A DNA stretch of 64,000 nucleotides from Acinetobacter brisouioides (lineage in GTDB: Bacteria; Pseudomonadota; Gammaproteobacteria; Pseudomonadales; Moraxellaceae). Position 1 is the stretch's first letter, and each line of letters begins with the position of its first letter. The position numbers and the translations under genes were made by a program. The notes below the pieces were generated by a model that saw nothing but the letters and a program-made list of their open reading frames with translations, did no database searches and was not told where the DNA came from. Below, piece after piece: positions 45,311 to 55,514 of the stretch. Location: contig NZ_SJNX01000005.1 in NCBI RefSeq assembly GCF_004331075.1, positions 1 through 64,000 on the forward strand. The letters are read 5' to 3'.

Positions 45311-47611
45311 TTAGTTACCCTGTACCAAACGGCGTGCGCTAATAATACCTGGCTGTTGCTCTAAACGTGCCAACAGGCGTGACAACTGTGACAAGCCTTT
45401 CACTTCAATCAACAACTTCATGTTGGCAATACCGTCTGCTTCGGAAATGGTATTCACCTGACGAATGTTAATCTGGTCGGCAAAAATCACCTGAGTCAAA
45501 TCACGCAATAGACCACGGCGGTCATAAGCTTCAATCACAATCTGAACGCTCTGACCACGTGTTGGCTGCAATTCCCAATCGGCATCAACTGCACGTTCTG
45601 GTTCTTGAGCAATCATACGAACATAGTCGAAACATTGCAGTTTGTGAATACTGACACCACGATTCAGGGTAATATAACCACCAATCGGCTCACCATGTAC
45701 AGGCTGACAACATTGGGCAATATGCAGTTCAACATTATCGAGACCATCAATCAATATACCATGTGCCGATAAAGTATGACTGGCACGTGGATTCAGGGCA
45801 GGTTTTAAAACCAGTTCAGGCTCATCCTGATCCAATTTCATGTGACGATTGACCTGATTCATCAAAGCATGCAGGCTAATATCACCACTGACCAAACCAA
45901 TCAGAATATCGTCACCTGTTTTGACATTAAAATGACCGCAATATTCATTTAAATCAATGCTTTTTGGATGAATTGCCAAACGCTGCAATTCTTTGGTGAG
46001 CAGCTCACGCCCCACTTCCAAGTTTTTACTGCGGTCTTGCTGTCTAAACCAGTGGCGTAACTTATCTCGTGCACGTGCAGTCTTGATATACCCTAAAGAG
46101 CTGACCAACCAGTCGCGATTTGGATCACGGTCTTTTTTAGTCAGAATCTCAACTTGCTCCCCTGTTTTAAGGGTATAAGTTAACGGAACATAGCGCTGAT
46201 TGACTCTCGCTGCATAGCAGTGATTACCGACCTGTGTATGCACATGATAAGCAAAATCCAATACGGTTGAACCACGCGGCAACTCTTTAATGTCACCATC
46301 ACGGCTAAAGACATAGATTTTCTCAAAGTCTTCAAAATCTTGTAACTTATCAAAATCATCTTCATCTTTCGGATGCGCGCTGGTTTCGTTACGCTCCTGA
46401 TAATGCTCAAGTACAGCACGTAATGAATGCAAACGATGATTAAACGAGAAATCGGTATTTTTCGCGCCTTCCTTATAATTGAAGTGCGAACAAACCCCAA
46501 GCTCCGCTTCGTTATGCATGTCTAAAGTGCGAATTTGTACTTCGAGTGATTTGTTTTCTGCAATCACTGCAGTATGCAAAGAGCGGTAACCATTGGCTTT
46601 AGGGTTGGTAATATAGTCATCAAACTGATGCGGAATATGCCGCCAAATTTGATGAACAATCCCCAGAACGTGATAACATTCAGGCACATCCTTGACCAAC
46701 ACTCGCAATGCGCGAATATCATAAAGCTGATCGAAGCTAAGGTTTTTACTCTTCATTTTGCGGTAAATCGAGTAAATATGTTTAACTCGACCTGTAATTT
46801 CCGCCTCAATGTTGTGGCTTGACAACTCAGTTTTCAGTTTATCAATCACAAACTGAATATAATGCTCACGCTCTAAACGCTTTTCATTGAGCAATGTGGC
46901 AATTTCTTTATAACGATCTGGCGCTAAAAAGCGAAATGCCAAATCTTCGAGTTCCCATTTTAACTGTGCAATCCCAAGGCGGTGTGCCAGTGGTGCATAA
47001 ATAGTTAAAATCTCACGAGCTACCCGTTCCTGACGCTCTTTGGGTGATTTCCCCAGCTCACGCAGCTCATAGGTTCGTTCAGCAAGTTTAATCAGTACCA
47101 CGCGCACATCTTCGGTGACCGAAATCAGCATTTTATAAATGCCTGTCAAATGCTCGCGCTGATTATTATTAAAATGGTCTTCTAAGCGTTTGTTTTTTTC
47201 AATCAGCTCAGAAAGTTTTCCCATGGACAAAGCGCCCTTGACCAAACTGAGCACACCTTCACCATAACGTTGTTGCACTTCATCAAGCGTGGTCACGCCT
47301 TCACGTACACTTCGATAAAGCACAGCAGCAATCAGCGTATTTTCATCAACATGTAAATGCGCCAAAATATTTGCCATACCAATACCTGTAGCAAAGGTAT
47401 TACTACGGTGATGAATCGTCGTTTCTAATTCTTTTTGTAAAGTTAGCCTTGCGACCTGCTCCAATTGGGTCAATTTTGCCCCATCCAAATGGTGGCGTAC
47501 GCGCTCTAGCCAATCCGCTAAATCATTTTGCGCTTGCTGGGCATGTTCGACAGTCGTTTCTTCTGACAACTGAGTGAGTCGTTCAGGTAACTGCTCACGT
47601 ACTGTGACCAT
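45311..47611 (-). CDS. relA: (p)ppGpp synthetase RelA
   Basis: The ribosome-associated stringent-response enzyme, 766 residues. The N-terminal HD hydrolase domain is degenerate: the usual HD metal site is replaced in LIAAVLYRSVREG. This identifies RelA rather than bifunctional SpoT. The synthetase domain follows with VKHIYSIYRKMKSKNLSF and DIRALRVLV, then the TGS domain (IYVFSRDGDIKELPRGSTVLDFAYHVH), a zinc-finger/helical region with HIAQCCQPVHGE, and a C-terminal ACT domain. GGAGATAGGT gives a strong ribosome site. It lies 20 bases after rlmD. Confidence 0.95.
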   Translation of the reverse strand: MVTVREQLPERLTQLSEETTVEHAQQAQNDLADWLERVRHHLDGAKLTQLEQVARLTLQKELETTIHHRSNTFATGIGMANILAHLHVDENTLIAAVLYRSVREGVTTLDEVQQRYGEGVLSLVKGALSMGKLSELIEKNKRLEDHFNNNQREHLTGIYKMLISVTEDVRVVLIKLAERTYELRELGKSPKERQERVAREILTIYAPLAHRLGIAQLKWELEDLAFRFLAPDRYKEIATLLNEKRLEREHYIQFVIDKLKTELSSHNIEAEITGRVKHIYSIYRKMKSKNLSFDQLYDIRALRVLVKDVPECYHVLGIVHQIWRHIPHQFDDYITNPKANGYRSLHTAVIAENKSLEVQIRTLDMHNEAELGVCSHFNYKEGAKNTDFSFNHRLHSLRAVLEHYQERNETSAHPKDEDDFDKLQDFEDFEKIYVFSRDGDIKELPRGSTVLDFAYHVHTQVGNHCYAARVNQRYVPLTYTLKTGEQVEILTKKDRDPNRDWLVSSLGYIKTARARDKLRHWFRQQDRSKNLEVGRELLTKELQRLAIHPKSIDLNEYCGHFNVKTGDDILIGLVSGDISLHALMNQVNRHMKLDQDEPELVLKPALNPRASHTLSAHGILIDGLDNVELHIAQCCQPVHGEPIGGYITLNRGVSIHKLQCFDYVRMIAQEPERAVDADWELQPTRGQSVQIVIEAYDRRGLLRDLTQVIFADQINIRQVNTISEADGIANMKLLIEVKGLSQLSRLLARLEQQPGIISARRLVQGN

Positions 47612-47631
47612 ACCTATCTCCTTTTATTGTG

Positions 47632-49029
47632 TCATTCATTATCGTCGTTCATCAATTCTACTTTCTCAAACAAGGTAATCGACTCGACATGACCTGTATG
47701 AGTAAACATATCCATGACGCCTGCTTTTTTTAGTTGATATCCCTGTTGCATAAGAATACCAGCATCACGGGCAAGCGTGGCAGGATTACAAGAGACATAA
47801 ACAATTCGTTTTGCATTAAAATTGGAAATATAATGCATGACTTGCTCTGCCCCTGAACGTGGAGGATCAATCAATAATGCATCAAATCCTTGTTTCGCCC
47901 AAGCTTGCTGTGAAAAATCTTTTGTTAAATCATGTGAATAAAAACGTAACTGCATCAATCCATTATGCAATGCGTTTTCTGTACCACGCTGAACCATGTC
48001 CTCACTGCCTTCCACAGCGACCACCTGTCCAGTTTGGCCCACACAACGTGCCAGTGGCAGAGAGAAATTCCCCAAGCCACAGAATAAATCCAGCACATGC
48101 TCGCCTTGCTGCAACTTAAGCAATTCACATGCCAATTCTACCATTTTCGCGTTCACTGTAGCATTTACTTGCGTAAAATCTGACGGAGCAAACGCAAAAT
48201 CGACATCAAAAGCGTCTAAACGATAGTGCAAACGCATTGGCTGTGCCGCATCGACTCGATGAATACTGTCAATACCTTCGGGCTGCAAATACAATTGCCA
48301 GTTTTTCTTCTGGACAAAATCTAGAAGTTTTTGAACATCTGGTTGAATTAAAGCTTTGGTATGACGTAACAATAATGCAACTTCATCATCTCCCATTGCC
48401 AATTCTATATGACCAATATCCGCTTTGCCTTTTAGACTTTGGAGTAGTTTTTTCAGCTCAGGTAACGATTGGTCGAGTTTTTGATCAAGTATCGGGCAAT
48501 GCTGTATATCAATTAAACGATTGCTCTGACGCTCACGAAAACCCATCACCAGTTGCTGCTTTTTCGGAATATAACGCACGCCAATACGCGCACGACGGCG
48601 ATAGTCACTACGTTGTGAGCGGATTGGGTCAAGCCAAAACTCAGGTTCAATGCCTGCAAAATGCTGTAAATGTGACGCCAGCACTTGTTGCTTAAAGCGA
48701 ATCTGTTCATCGGGATGCATATGCTGCAAATTACAGCCGCCACAATGCTGAAAATGCTGACAAATAGGTGTGATACGCTGTTCAGAAGGTTCAGATACCA
48801 ACTCAATCGCATCCGCTTCTTCTAAGCGTTTGGCTTGATGGGTAATTTTCGCCTTGACCTGTTCATTGGGCAAAGCAAACTGAATAAATACTTTCTTGCC
48901 ATGCTTGTGCGCTGGATGTCCAAGCTGCACATCATAATGGGCAATCCCTCGTCCCTCGTGCGATAAAGATTCCACTTGAAAAGTGTAGACTTCCGAAGAA
49001 GCGCTGCGAGTCTGGGTGTGCTGTTTCAA
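47632..49029 (-). CDS. rlmD: 23S rRNA (uracil-1939-C5) methyltransferase
   Basis: The 465-residue protein has an N-terminal TRAM domain ([14 protein letters not shown]) and an iron-sulfur cluster motif [10 protein letters not shown]. The SAM-binding [16 protein letters not shown] follows, then the catalytic Cys region [12 protein letters not shown]. These identify an RNA m5U methyltransferase of the RlmD/RumA branch. The start is uncertain: two in-frame TTG codons are present, and I prefer the second (49029) because AGG lies nine bases before it. It sits 10 bases after the exonuclease gene and is followed by relA. Confidence 0.92.
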   Translation of the reverse strand: MKQHTQTRSASSEVYTFQVESLSHEGRGIAHYDVQLGHPAHKHGKKVFIQFALPNEQVKAKITHQAKRLEEADAIELVSEPSEQRITPICQHFQHCGGCNLQHMHPDEQIRFKQQVLASHLQHFAGIEPEFWLDPIRSQRSDYRRRARIGVRYIPKKQQLVMGFRERQSNRLIDIQHCPILDQKLDQSLPELKKLLQSLKGKADIGHIELAMGDDEVALLLRHTKALIQPDVQKLLDFVQKKNWQLYLQPEGIDSIHRVDAAQPMRLHYRLDAFDVDFAFAPSDFTQVNATVNAKMVELACELLKLQQGEHVLDLFCGLGNFSLPLARCVGQTGQVVAVEGSEDMVQRGTENALHNGLMQLRFYSHDLTKDFSQQAWAKQGFDALLIDPPRSGAEQVMHYISNFNAKRIVYVSCNPATLARDAGILMQQGYQLKKAGVMDMFTHTGHVESITLFEKVELMNDDNE

Positions 49030-49039
49030 AAACAAAAAC

Positions 49040-49858
49040 CTAATTTTGAACTGGGAAAAAATCAGAAGTAAATGGCGTACGCTGGGCAGTTTTCTGCCAT
49101 TGCGCCAAGAATTCCTGCTGTTGGGGTTGGGTTGCCAAATACTGAATCGTCGCGTCCACTAACTGGCGATGATCTTCTGCCAATAACTGCCCTTTAAGCA
49201 GAATCCAGCGCAAATAAATCAGCCATGTGTTTAGTACATCACCTTCGCAATACTGGGTCAACTCTGTCCATGCCTGCTGGCGAACTTGTTCAGGCACCAA
49301 ATAACCCGCGCCTTGACGTTTACCAGGAAAACCCAGCAATTGGGCAATATCATCGAGTTTCTGGAAGTTACGACCATTAAACATGGCCATCACATCCATC
49401 AAATCGACATGTTGATGGTGATAACGGTTTTGGTAATTGTTAAAGCGCTTTTGACTGTCGATTTCACCTTGATCAAACAAGGCAGGTGCCGACAAGCCAT
49501 GATACATGGTGCGAAACAGAATCACAGGCAAATCAAACTGTGAACCATTCCAGCTCACCAGAACAGGATGACGTTTTTCAAAAATCGACAGAAATTTATG
49601 CAACATACTGGCTTCAGAATCATGCTCTCGATTAAACGAAAACAACCTTAAACCTTTTTCATCGAACCATAACCCTGAAATACACACGATTTCATGCAAT
49701 GGAATCCGCTGAAAATCACTGCCATGCTCTTGACGGCGCAATTTGTTTAAAGCCTGTTGCAGATCGTCTTGCGACAAATCATGCAACTGATACAAATGCG
49801 CTCCCGCATTTAAATCGGTAATGGTTTCAATATCGAATACTAAAACGGGTAAGCGCAT
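49040..49858 (-). CDS. DEDD-type 3'-5' exonuclease related to PolB exonuclease domain
   Basis: The 272-residue protein carries the three exonuclease motifs: VFDIETI (DxE near residue 9), [14 protein letters not shown] (N-x-x-x-F/YD) and a final [14 protein letters not shown] with the last Asp. This is the predicted 3'-5' exonuclease group related to the B-family polymerase proofreading domain. No polymerase domain is attached. Substrate (DNA or RNA) is unknown. It is common between cysM and rlmD in gammaproteobacteria. GAGAG lies before the ATG. Confidence 0.87.
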   Translation of the reverse strand: MRLPVLVFDIETITDLNAGAHLYQLHDLSQDDLQQALNKLRRQEHGSDFQRIPLHEIVCISGLWFDEKGLRLFSFNREHDSEASMLHKFLSIFEKRHPVLVSWNGSQFDLPVILFRTMYHGLSAPALFDQGEIDSQKRFNNYQNRYHHQHVDLMDVMAMFNGRNFQKLDDIAQLLGFPGKRQGAGYLVPEQVRQQAWTELTQYCEGDVLNTWLIYLRWILLKGQLLAEDHRQLVDATIQYLATQPQQQEFLAQWQKTAQRTPFTSDFFPVQN

Positions 49859-49867
49859 GCAAACTCT

Positions 49868-50797
49868 CTATTCTTGATCTTGTACAGAAAACAACCCTGT
49901 AGACAGGTAACGGTCGCCGCGATCACAGATAATACACACAATCACTGCATCAGGTTGTTCTGCTGCTATTTTTAATGATGCCCACACTGCACCACCCGAT
50001 GATGTTCCTGCACTAATGCCTTCAACACGCGCAAGTTGACGCATGGTTTTTTCAGCTTCAATTTGTGGAATATCAATAATACGGTCAATGCGTGAAGGAT
50101 CAAAAATGGTGGGTAAATATTCTTTAGGCCAACGGCGAATCCCTGCGATGCTTGAACCTTCTTCAGGCTGCAAACCCACAATCTGAATATCAGGGTTTTG
50201 CTCTTTTAAATATTTTGACACACCCATGATCGTGCCTGTCGTGCCCATTGCACTAACAAAATGCGTGATTTTTCCAGCAGTTTGTTGCCAGATTTCAGGG
50301 CCAGTCGTGAGGTAATGGGCTTCTGGGTTATCAAGGTTACCAAACTGGTTCAACACCAGACCTTGACCCTGTTCCTGCATCTGCATTGCCAGATCACGCG
50401 CGCCTTCCATGCCTTGTTGCTGAGTCACTTCAATCAGCTCAGCACCATACGCCAACATCGCATCTTTACGCTCTTGGCTCATGCTGTTCGGCATGATCAG
50501 CTTCATTTTATAGCCGCGCATGGCAGCAACCATAGCAAGCGCAATACCTGTGTTGCCACTGGTCGCTTCAATTAAAATATCGCCTGCTTTGATTTGCCCA
50601 CGTTTTTCTGCCTGCATAATCATATTGTAAGCAGGGCGATCCTTCACTGAACCAGCGGGATTATTACCTTCCAGTTTCGCAAGTACCGTGGCGTTGGTAT
50701 GACAGGCTAAACGCTGTAAACGAACCAATGGGGTTTTGCCAACGTAATGATCTAACAAGAATTCATCTGCGAAAAAGTCTGGATTGTAATTACTCAT
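49868..50797 (-). CDS. cysM: Cysteine synthase B
   Basis: A 309-residue PLP enzyme making cysteine from O-acetylserine and sulfide or thiosulfate. PLP Lys is K52 in NNPAGSVKDRP, the substrate loop is EATSGNTGIAL and the phosphate-binding loop is GTTGTIMG. The sequence is CysM-like (GIRRWPKEYLP, C-terminal ICDRGDRYLSTGLF) rather than CysK. First gene of the cysM-exonuclease-rlmD-relA series, divergent from gacS. Confidence 0.93.
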   Translation of the reverse strand: MSNYNPDFFADEFLLDHYVGKTPLVRLQRLACHTNATVLAKLEGNNPAGSVKDRPAYNMIMQAEKRGQIKAGDILIEATSGNTGIALAMVAAMRGYKMKLIMPNSMSQERKDAMLAYGAELIEVTQQQGMEGARDLAMQMQEQGQGLVLNQFGNLDNPEAHYLTTGPEIWQQTAGKITHFVSAMGTTGTIMGVSKYLKEQNPDIQIVGLQPEEGSSIAGIRRWPKEYLPTIFDPSRIDRIIDIPQIEAEKTMRQLARVEGISAGTSSGGAVWASLKIAAEQPDAVIVCIICDRGDRYLSTGLFSVQDQE

Positions 50798-50947
50798 AAT
50801 ATGTACCTAGATCGAGGTGGACATATTGTATGAAAAAATACTCCTTACTGCACTCATTTCGCTATTTTTTCTGAAAATCATGAAAGCCATAACAGCTTAG
50901 GCAAAGCATGCTAATATGCCGAGGTTGGGGAATAAATTGCATTGGTT

Positions 50948-53746
50948 ATGGCAAAACTGAAAAAATCTTTATTACAACGGCTACAACTTAATCATGCTTA
51001 CGGGCAGTTAGTTGCGCTTATTTTTATTCCAATTGCCATTATTGCTGCAGTTGGCAGTATTTTAGTCATTCAAGAAACATCTGCATCGGCACGTAGTCAA
51101 CAGCGTCATGTTGCGATTGCCATCTTGTCACGCTACCAAAAAACTGCCGAACTACTCACATATGCCGTTGAAAAAAAACCAGAAATACAACCACAAGCGC
51201 GCAATATTTTAATGCGCATGCTCAATGAGCCTTACTTGCAACGTGCAGCCCTGTTACAGGCAGATGGAAAAACACTACTCAGCATAGGCTATCAACCTCA
51301 GTTGACTTGGCCCAAAATTACTACCAATAGCGGCTTTATTGGCCCTGTGCATTTCCATCACAATAGCATCTATGCTGCCAAAGTTTCTCCAACAGGCGCA
51401 CAGCCCGCATGGCTGGTGATTGAGCTGGACAACAAACCCTTAGAAATCGCACATTATCGGGTTATTACAGTTTTACTCATTACGGTATTTATCACATTAT
51501 TATTATTAATGATGTGTCTGAATTTCTATTCGCGCCGCTGGATTGCACCGCTGTATGAAATACGGATGCAACTACAGCGCTTAAATGCGGACAATCTCGA
51601 TCAACCTGTTGCCATTAACAGTAGCGGTGAATTGCGTTCACTGCAAAAAGACCTTGCCAACATGCTCAAGCGTCTGCACTACAGCTTTTTAGAGTTACGT
51701 GAACACACCGAACAAACTGAAGATGACTTACGTCGCACACTCGACACGCTCGAAGTACAAAACATTACTTATCGCCAAGCGCGTGACCAAGCCGTTTCCG
51801 CCAACCAGTCCAAATCGGTTTTTTTAGCCAATATCAGTCATGAATTGCGCACGCCGCTGAACAGTATTGATGGCTTTATTCATTTGATGTTACGTCAAAA
51901 TAACCTCAGCAATGAACAAAACCTATATCTGCAAACCATCCGAAAATCTTCTGCGCACTTACTGGCACTCATTAACGATGTTCTGGATTTTTCTAAAATT
52001 GATGCTGGAAAGCTTGAGTTAGAAACTGCGCCTTTTGAGCTTGAAAATGCCATGTTCGATGTGATGGACATGCTTTCACCGCTAGCATCACAAAAGAATA
52101 TTAATATTGCTTTTTATTTTGGCAATGACTTACCGAACGAAGTGATTGGCGATGTACTACGCTTTAAACAGATTCTGACCAACCTGATTTCGAATGCAAT
52201 TAAATTCACCCCTGAAGGCGAAATTATTGTGCGTGCGCGGATGGAACATGATGACTTCGGCGAATGCATCATTCATTTTAGTGTGCAAGACAGCGGTATT
52301 GGGGTCAGTGGCAATGACCGTAAAAAACTGTTTGAATCATTCTCGCAAGGCGATGCATCTGTGACCCGCCAATTTGGTGGTACAGGCTTAGGCTTAGCCA
52401 TTTCCAAACAACTGGTGCACTTGATGCACGGTCAAATTGGCTTTGAAGACAACCAAGAGCGCGCCCCCACTGAGAAAGGTTCGACCTTCTGGTTTACTGC
52501 CAAATTTAAAGTAGATGATGAACAAGAAGCACCTCATATCGACTTTAGCCATGTGCATGTGGTGTCGTTTTTGTCGCACCCAGCCACTGCCAATATTTTC
52601 CGTCATTACTTAGAAAATTATCACGCCAACCACAGCGAAGCCTTTTCACTGCTAGATCTGTTTAGCCGTCTGCATCATTTACCTGCCGATGAATACACGT
52701 GGGTGGTGGTCGATCATGGCGGCGATACTCATGCTTTACTGAAAGAAATTCGTACCCGTTATCAGGGGCATTTGGCTGTATATGGCTATCAGATGTCGCT
52801 AGAGCCAAACATTCTGAGTGAATTCCGTGCTACGCCACTGTATCAACCACTCAGCCGTAGCGCATTGCTTCAGCTTTTAAACAACCAGATCAATTTTGAA
52901 GAAGAAGATAAAGAATCTTTCGATGGTCAGGGCTTGCATGTCTTGGCTGTAGATGATCACTTGCCTAACCTGATTGTGCTTGAAGCTTTACTGGGTGAAC
53001 TTAATGTCACCACCACCAAAGCACTTAGCGGGCAAGATGCACTGAATCTGATTCAGCAACGCTTGGATAAAAAACAAAAGCCATTTGACCTAATTTTCAT
53101 GGATATTCAAATGCCTGTCATGTCAGGGATTGATACCACGCGCGCGATTCGCTCACTGGAATCCACCCTTGAAAATGTGCGTTTCCCAATCATTGCTCTG
53201 ACTGCACATGCCCTTGCCGATGAAAAACAAAAACTGTTAGCTGTCGGCATGGATGACTATGTGTCGAAACCAATCCAGATCGAACAACTCATCCAGATTT
53301 TAACTCAGCACACCAGTCAGCATTTCGCAGAAGGCAACAATAAACCTGCGCACAATAAGGCACTCGATCATGTGAACCCTGAGATTCTTGACTGGCAGCA
53401 AAGCGTACAACTGGCTGCCAACAAAGAAGATTTGGCACTGGATTTACTGCAAATGCTGGTGGACAGTTTTAAAACCGAGCTAAATGAAATGCAACAACTG
53501 ATTGAAATGGAAGATTTTCCACAATTAGAGCATGTGCTACATCGTTTGTATGGTGCGACCCGCTATGTGGGTGTCCCGAAACTTCAGCAGGTTTCAGGCG
53601 AATTTGAACAGTTTGTTTCAATTTTACGCAAAGAACGACGAGTTGCTGATGAGGCATTTATTCAAGAGACCATCAAACACTTTGATGAGCTGACCCTCAT
53701 TATTAGTCAGACTGAACATGCAGCACTGAGCATTCTGCATAAATGA
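50948..53746 (+). CDS. gacS: Hybrid sensor histidine kinase GacS/BarA
   Basis: The 932-residue tripartite kinase has membrane helices at about 20-42 and 172-193 flanking a periplasmic domain, then HAMP. The HisKA domain has H298 in FLANISHELRTPLNSI and the HATPase domain has NLISNAIKF and GGTGLGLAI. A degenerate receiver-like segment (about 535-645) precedes a true receiver with D719 in FMDIQMPVMSG. A C-terminal Hpt domain carries H865 in HRLYGATRYVG. With GacA it controls rsm-type small RNAs. The gacS/cysM/rlmD/relA neighbourhood matches Pseudomonas. I chose ATG 50948 over a TTG two codons earlier. Confidence 0.92.
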   Translation: MAKLKKSLLQRLQLNHAYGQLVALIFIPIAIIAAVGSILVIQETSASARSQQRHVAIAILSRYQKTAELLTYAVEKKPEIQPQARNILMRMLNEPYLQRAALLQADGKTLLSIGYQPQLTWPKITTNSGFIGPVHFHHNSIYAAKVSPTGAQPAWLVIELDNKPLEIAHYRVITVLLITVFITLLLLMMCLNFYSRRWIAPLYEIRMQLQRLNADNLDQPVAINSSGELRSLQKDLANMLKRLHYSFLELREHTEQTEDDLRRTLDTLEVQNITYRQARDQAVSANQSKSVFLANISHELRTPLNSIDGFIHLMLRQNNLSNEQNLYLQTIRKSSAHLLALINDVLDFSKIDAGKLELETAPFELENAMFDVMDMLSPLASQKNINIAFYFGNDLPNEVIGDVLRFKQILTNLISNAIKFTPEGEIIVRARMEHDDFGECIIHFSVQDSGIGVSGNDRKKLFESFSQGDASVTRQFGGTGLGLAISKQLVHLMHGQIGFEDNQERAPTEKGSTFWFTAKFKVDDEQEAPHIDFSHVHVVSFLSHPATANIFRHYLENYHANHSEAFSLLDLFSRLHHLPADEYTWVVVDHGGDTHALLKEIRTRYQGHLAVYGYQMSLEPNILSEFRATPLYQPLSRSALLQLLNNQINFEEEDKESFDGQGLHVLAVDDHLPNLIVLEALLGELNVTTTKALSGQDALNLIQQRLDKKQKPFDLIFMDIQMPVMSGIDTTRAIRSLESTLENVRFPIIALTAHALADEKQKLLAVGMDDYVSKPIQIEQLIQILTQHTSQHFAEGNNKPAHNKALDHVNPEILDWQQSVQLAANKEDLALDLLQMLVDSFKTELNEMQQLIEMEDFPQLEHVLHRLYGATRYVGVPKLQQVSGEFEQFVSILRKERRVADEAFIQETIKHFDELTLIISQTEHAALSILHK

Positions 53747-53818
53747 CTCGGCTGTCAATTTACCGAGTGTCCAGCTCTGCTACACTCAGAGTAAATTGAC
53801 CTCAGGATGAAGCCAACC

Positions 53819-54613
53819 ATGTCGCTACTACGTATAGAAAACAACAATAATATTGTCACGGTGTATTTGAACCGCCCTGAAAAACGCAATGCGATGAGTT
53901 TTGCCTTACTCAAAGAGCTTTACCAAACTGGGCAACGTCTGCGTCAAGATCGCAACCTACGGGCAGTGATTTTGACAGGTGAAGCACAAGTCTTTAGTGC
54001 TGGCATTGACCTGAGCGATTTAAACTCACCCCAGCAGCGTGCTTTTGCTTTGTGGGAGCTGATTAAACCCCAGCAAAGTTTGTTTCAAAAAGCTTTTTTG
54101 GTGTGGCAACAGTTGCCTGTGCCTGTCATTGCTGCACTTGAGGGTTACTGTTTTGGCGCTGGTATGCAACTGGCACTGGCTGCGGATATCCGAATTAGCC
54201 ATCCCAACACTCAATTTTCAATTATGGAAAGCCGCTGGGGGCTAGTGCCTGATATGGGGCTGAGCCAATCTCTCAAAGGCTTGATTGGCATTGACCTCGC
54301 CAAAGAACTGACCTTTACAGCACGGATGTTTGACGGGAGTTATGCCAAACAAATTGGTCTAGTCACGCATATCGATGAATTACCCTTGCAGCGCGCACAG
54401 ATGTTGGCACAAGAAATTGCCTTGCGCTCTCCAGATGCAGTCATGGCAGCCAAAGCCGTACTAAACAGCATGCTGCATCAGCCTGTAAAAACAGCTTTAC
54501 GCCTTGAAAAAATTTGGCAACTCAAGCTCATTCTTGGTAAAAATAGTCGACTGGCAAGACTGAAAGATAAAACACCCGAGATCAAGTATCTCAAACGCCA
54601 ATATCAAGACTAA
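53819..54613 (+). CDS. Enoyl-CoA hydratase/isomerase (crotonase) family protein
   Basis: A 264-residue crotonase-fold protein. The oxyanion segments FSAGIDLSDL (about 59-68) and GYCFGAGMQLALAADIRI (109-126) are present. The first catalytic Glu of true hydratases is replaced by Gln (Q117), while E137 and an Asp in LVPDMG (D145) remain, so an isomerase or other crotonase reaction is more likely than plain hydration. The second of two ATGs (53819) is used because AGGA lies 11 bases upstream. It begins a three-gene unit, 16 bases before the dehydrogenase. Confidence 0.83.
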   Translation: MSLLRIENNNNIVTVYLNRPEKRNAMSFALLKELYQTGQRLRQDRNLRAVILTGEAQVFSAGIDLSDLNSPQQRAFALWELIKPQQSLFQKAFLVWQQLPVPVIAALEGYCFGAGMQLALAADIRISHPNTQFSIMESRWGLVPDMGLSQSLKGLIGIDLAKELTFTARMFDGSYAKQIGLVTHIDELPLQRAQMLAQEIALRSPDAVMAAKAVLNSMLHQPVKTALRLEKIWQLKLILGKNSRLARLKDKTPEIKYLKRQYQD

Positions 54614-54629
54614 ATATAGAGAACAAACA

Positions 54630-55511
54630 ATGACTGGATGTCCACAAAAAATTGCATTTCTAGGTATAGGACTGATGGGTAGCCGCATGGTAAGCCGATT
54701 ATTGTCCGCCAATTTTCAGGTCGCGGTTTGGAATCGTAGCCCTGCTGCCTGTACAGAACTACTTGAACAAGGTGCAAGCTTGCTCAACCTCAAGCAAATT
54801 GCCGAATACCCTGTCATTTTACTCTGCCTTGCCGATGATACTGCGGTCGAGCATGTATTTGAGCAAATGCAGCCATATTTGCAAGCAGGTCAAATTATTG
54901 TGGATTTCTCCAGCCTGTCGGTCAACAAAACCATTGAACTGGCACAACTTGCCGCACAGCAAAAAATCAGCTGGATTGATTCCCCAGTTTCTGGTGGTAC
55001 GTTAGGTGCAGAACAAGGTAGTTTGGTCATTTTTGCAGGCGGTGATGCAGAGCTGATTCAACACTTACAGCCAGTTTATGCAGCACTTTCGCAGCGAGTG
55101 ACACGTATGGGCGGCACAGGAACAGGGCAAGCCACCAAAATCTGTAACCAGCTTATTGTTGCAGCCAATAGTACCTTGATTGCTGAAGCTGTCGCACTGG
55201 CAGCTCAAGCTGGGGTCGATACCCGCTTACTCGCTCCTGCACTTGCCAATGGATTTGCCGACTCCAAACCTTTTCAAATTTTGGCGCCACGTATGGCAAC
55301 AACACAGTATCAACCTGTACAATGGAAAGTACAAACATTAAGCAAAGATCTGCAAAATGCCGTATCTTTAGCGAATCAGTACCAGTTAGATATTCCTGTT
55401 GCACAGCGCGCCCTAGAGCAACTCAAAAACCATCAACAACAGGGTTATGCCGAACAGGATTTATCAACTATCATTGAGCAGGTGCGACATCCTGCCACTA
55501 CGGAGGGCTAA
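54630..55511 (+). CDS. 3-hydroxyisobutyrate dehydrogenase / tartronate semialdehyde reductase family
   Basis: A 293-residue beta-hydroxyacid dehydrogenase. It has the NAD(P)-binding FLGIGLMGSRM, substrate-binding DSPVSGGTLGAEQG (about 117-130) and catalytic Lys K170 in GTGQATKICNQ. Members reduce or oxidise 3-hydroxy acids such as 3-hydroxyisobutyrate, tartronate semialdehyde or L-threonate-type acids. The next gene encodes a hydroxypyruvate-isomerase-like protein, which favours a tartronate semialdehyde or 2-oxo-tetronate type of pathway, but the leading crotonase gene does not fit that pathway. Substrate left open. Confidence 0.84.
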   Translation: MTGCPQKIAFLGIGLMGSRMVSRLLSANFQVAVWNRSPAACTELLEQGASLLNLKQIAEYPVILLCLADDTAVEHVFEQMQPYLQAGQIIVDFSSLSVNKTIELAQLAAQQKISWIDSPVSGGTLGAEQGSLVIFAGGDAELIQHLQPVYAALSQRVTRMGGTGTGQATKICNQLIVAANSTLIAEAVALAAQAGVDTRLLAPALANGFADSKPFQILAPRMATTQYQPVQWKVQTLSKDLQNAVSLANQYQLDIPVAQRALEQLKNHQQQGYAEQDLSTIIEQVRHPATTEG

Positions 55512-55514
55512 AAC

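Noticed and set aside
45311..47611. Assignment of this gene as spoT
   Set aside because: The HD hydrolase site is degenerate (LYRSV in place of the LHDVV type) and the neighbourhood rlmD-relA-mazG fits relA.
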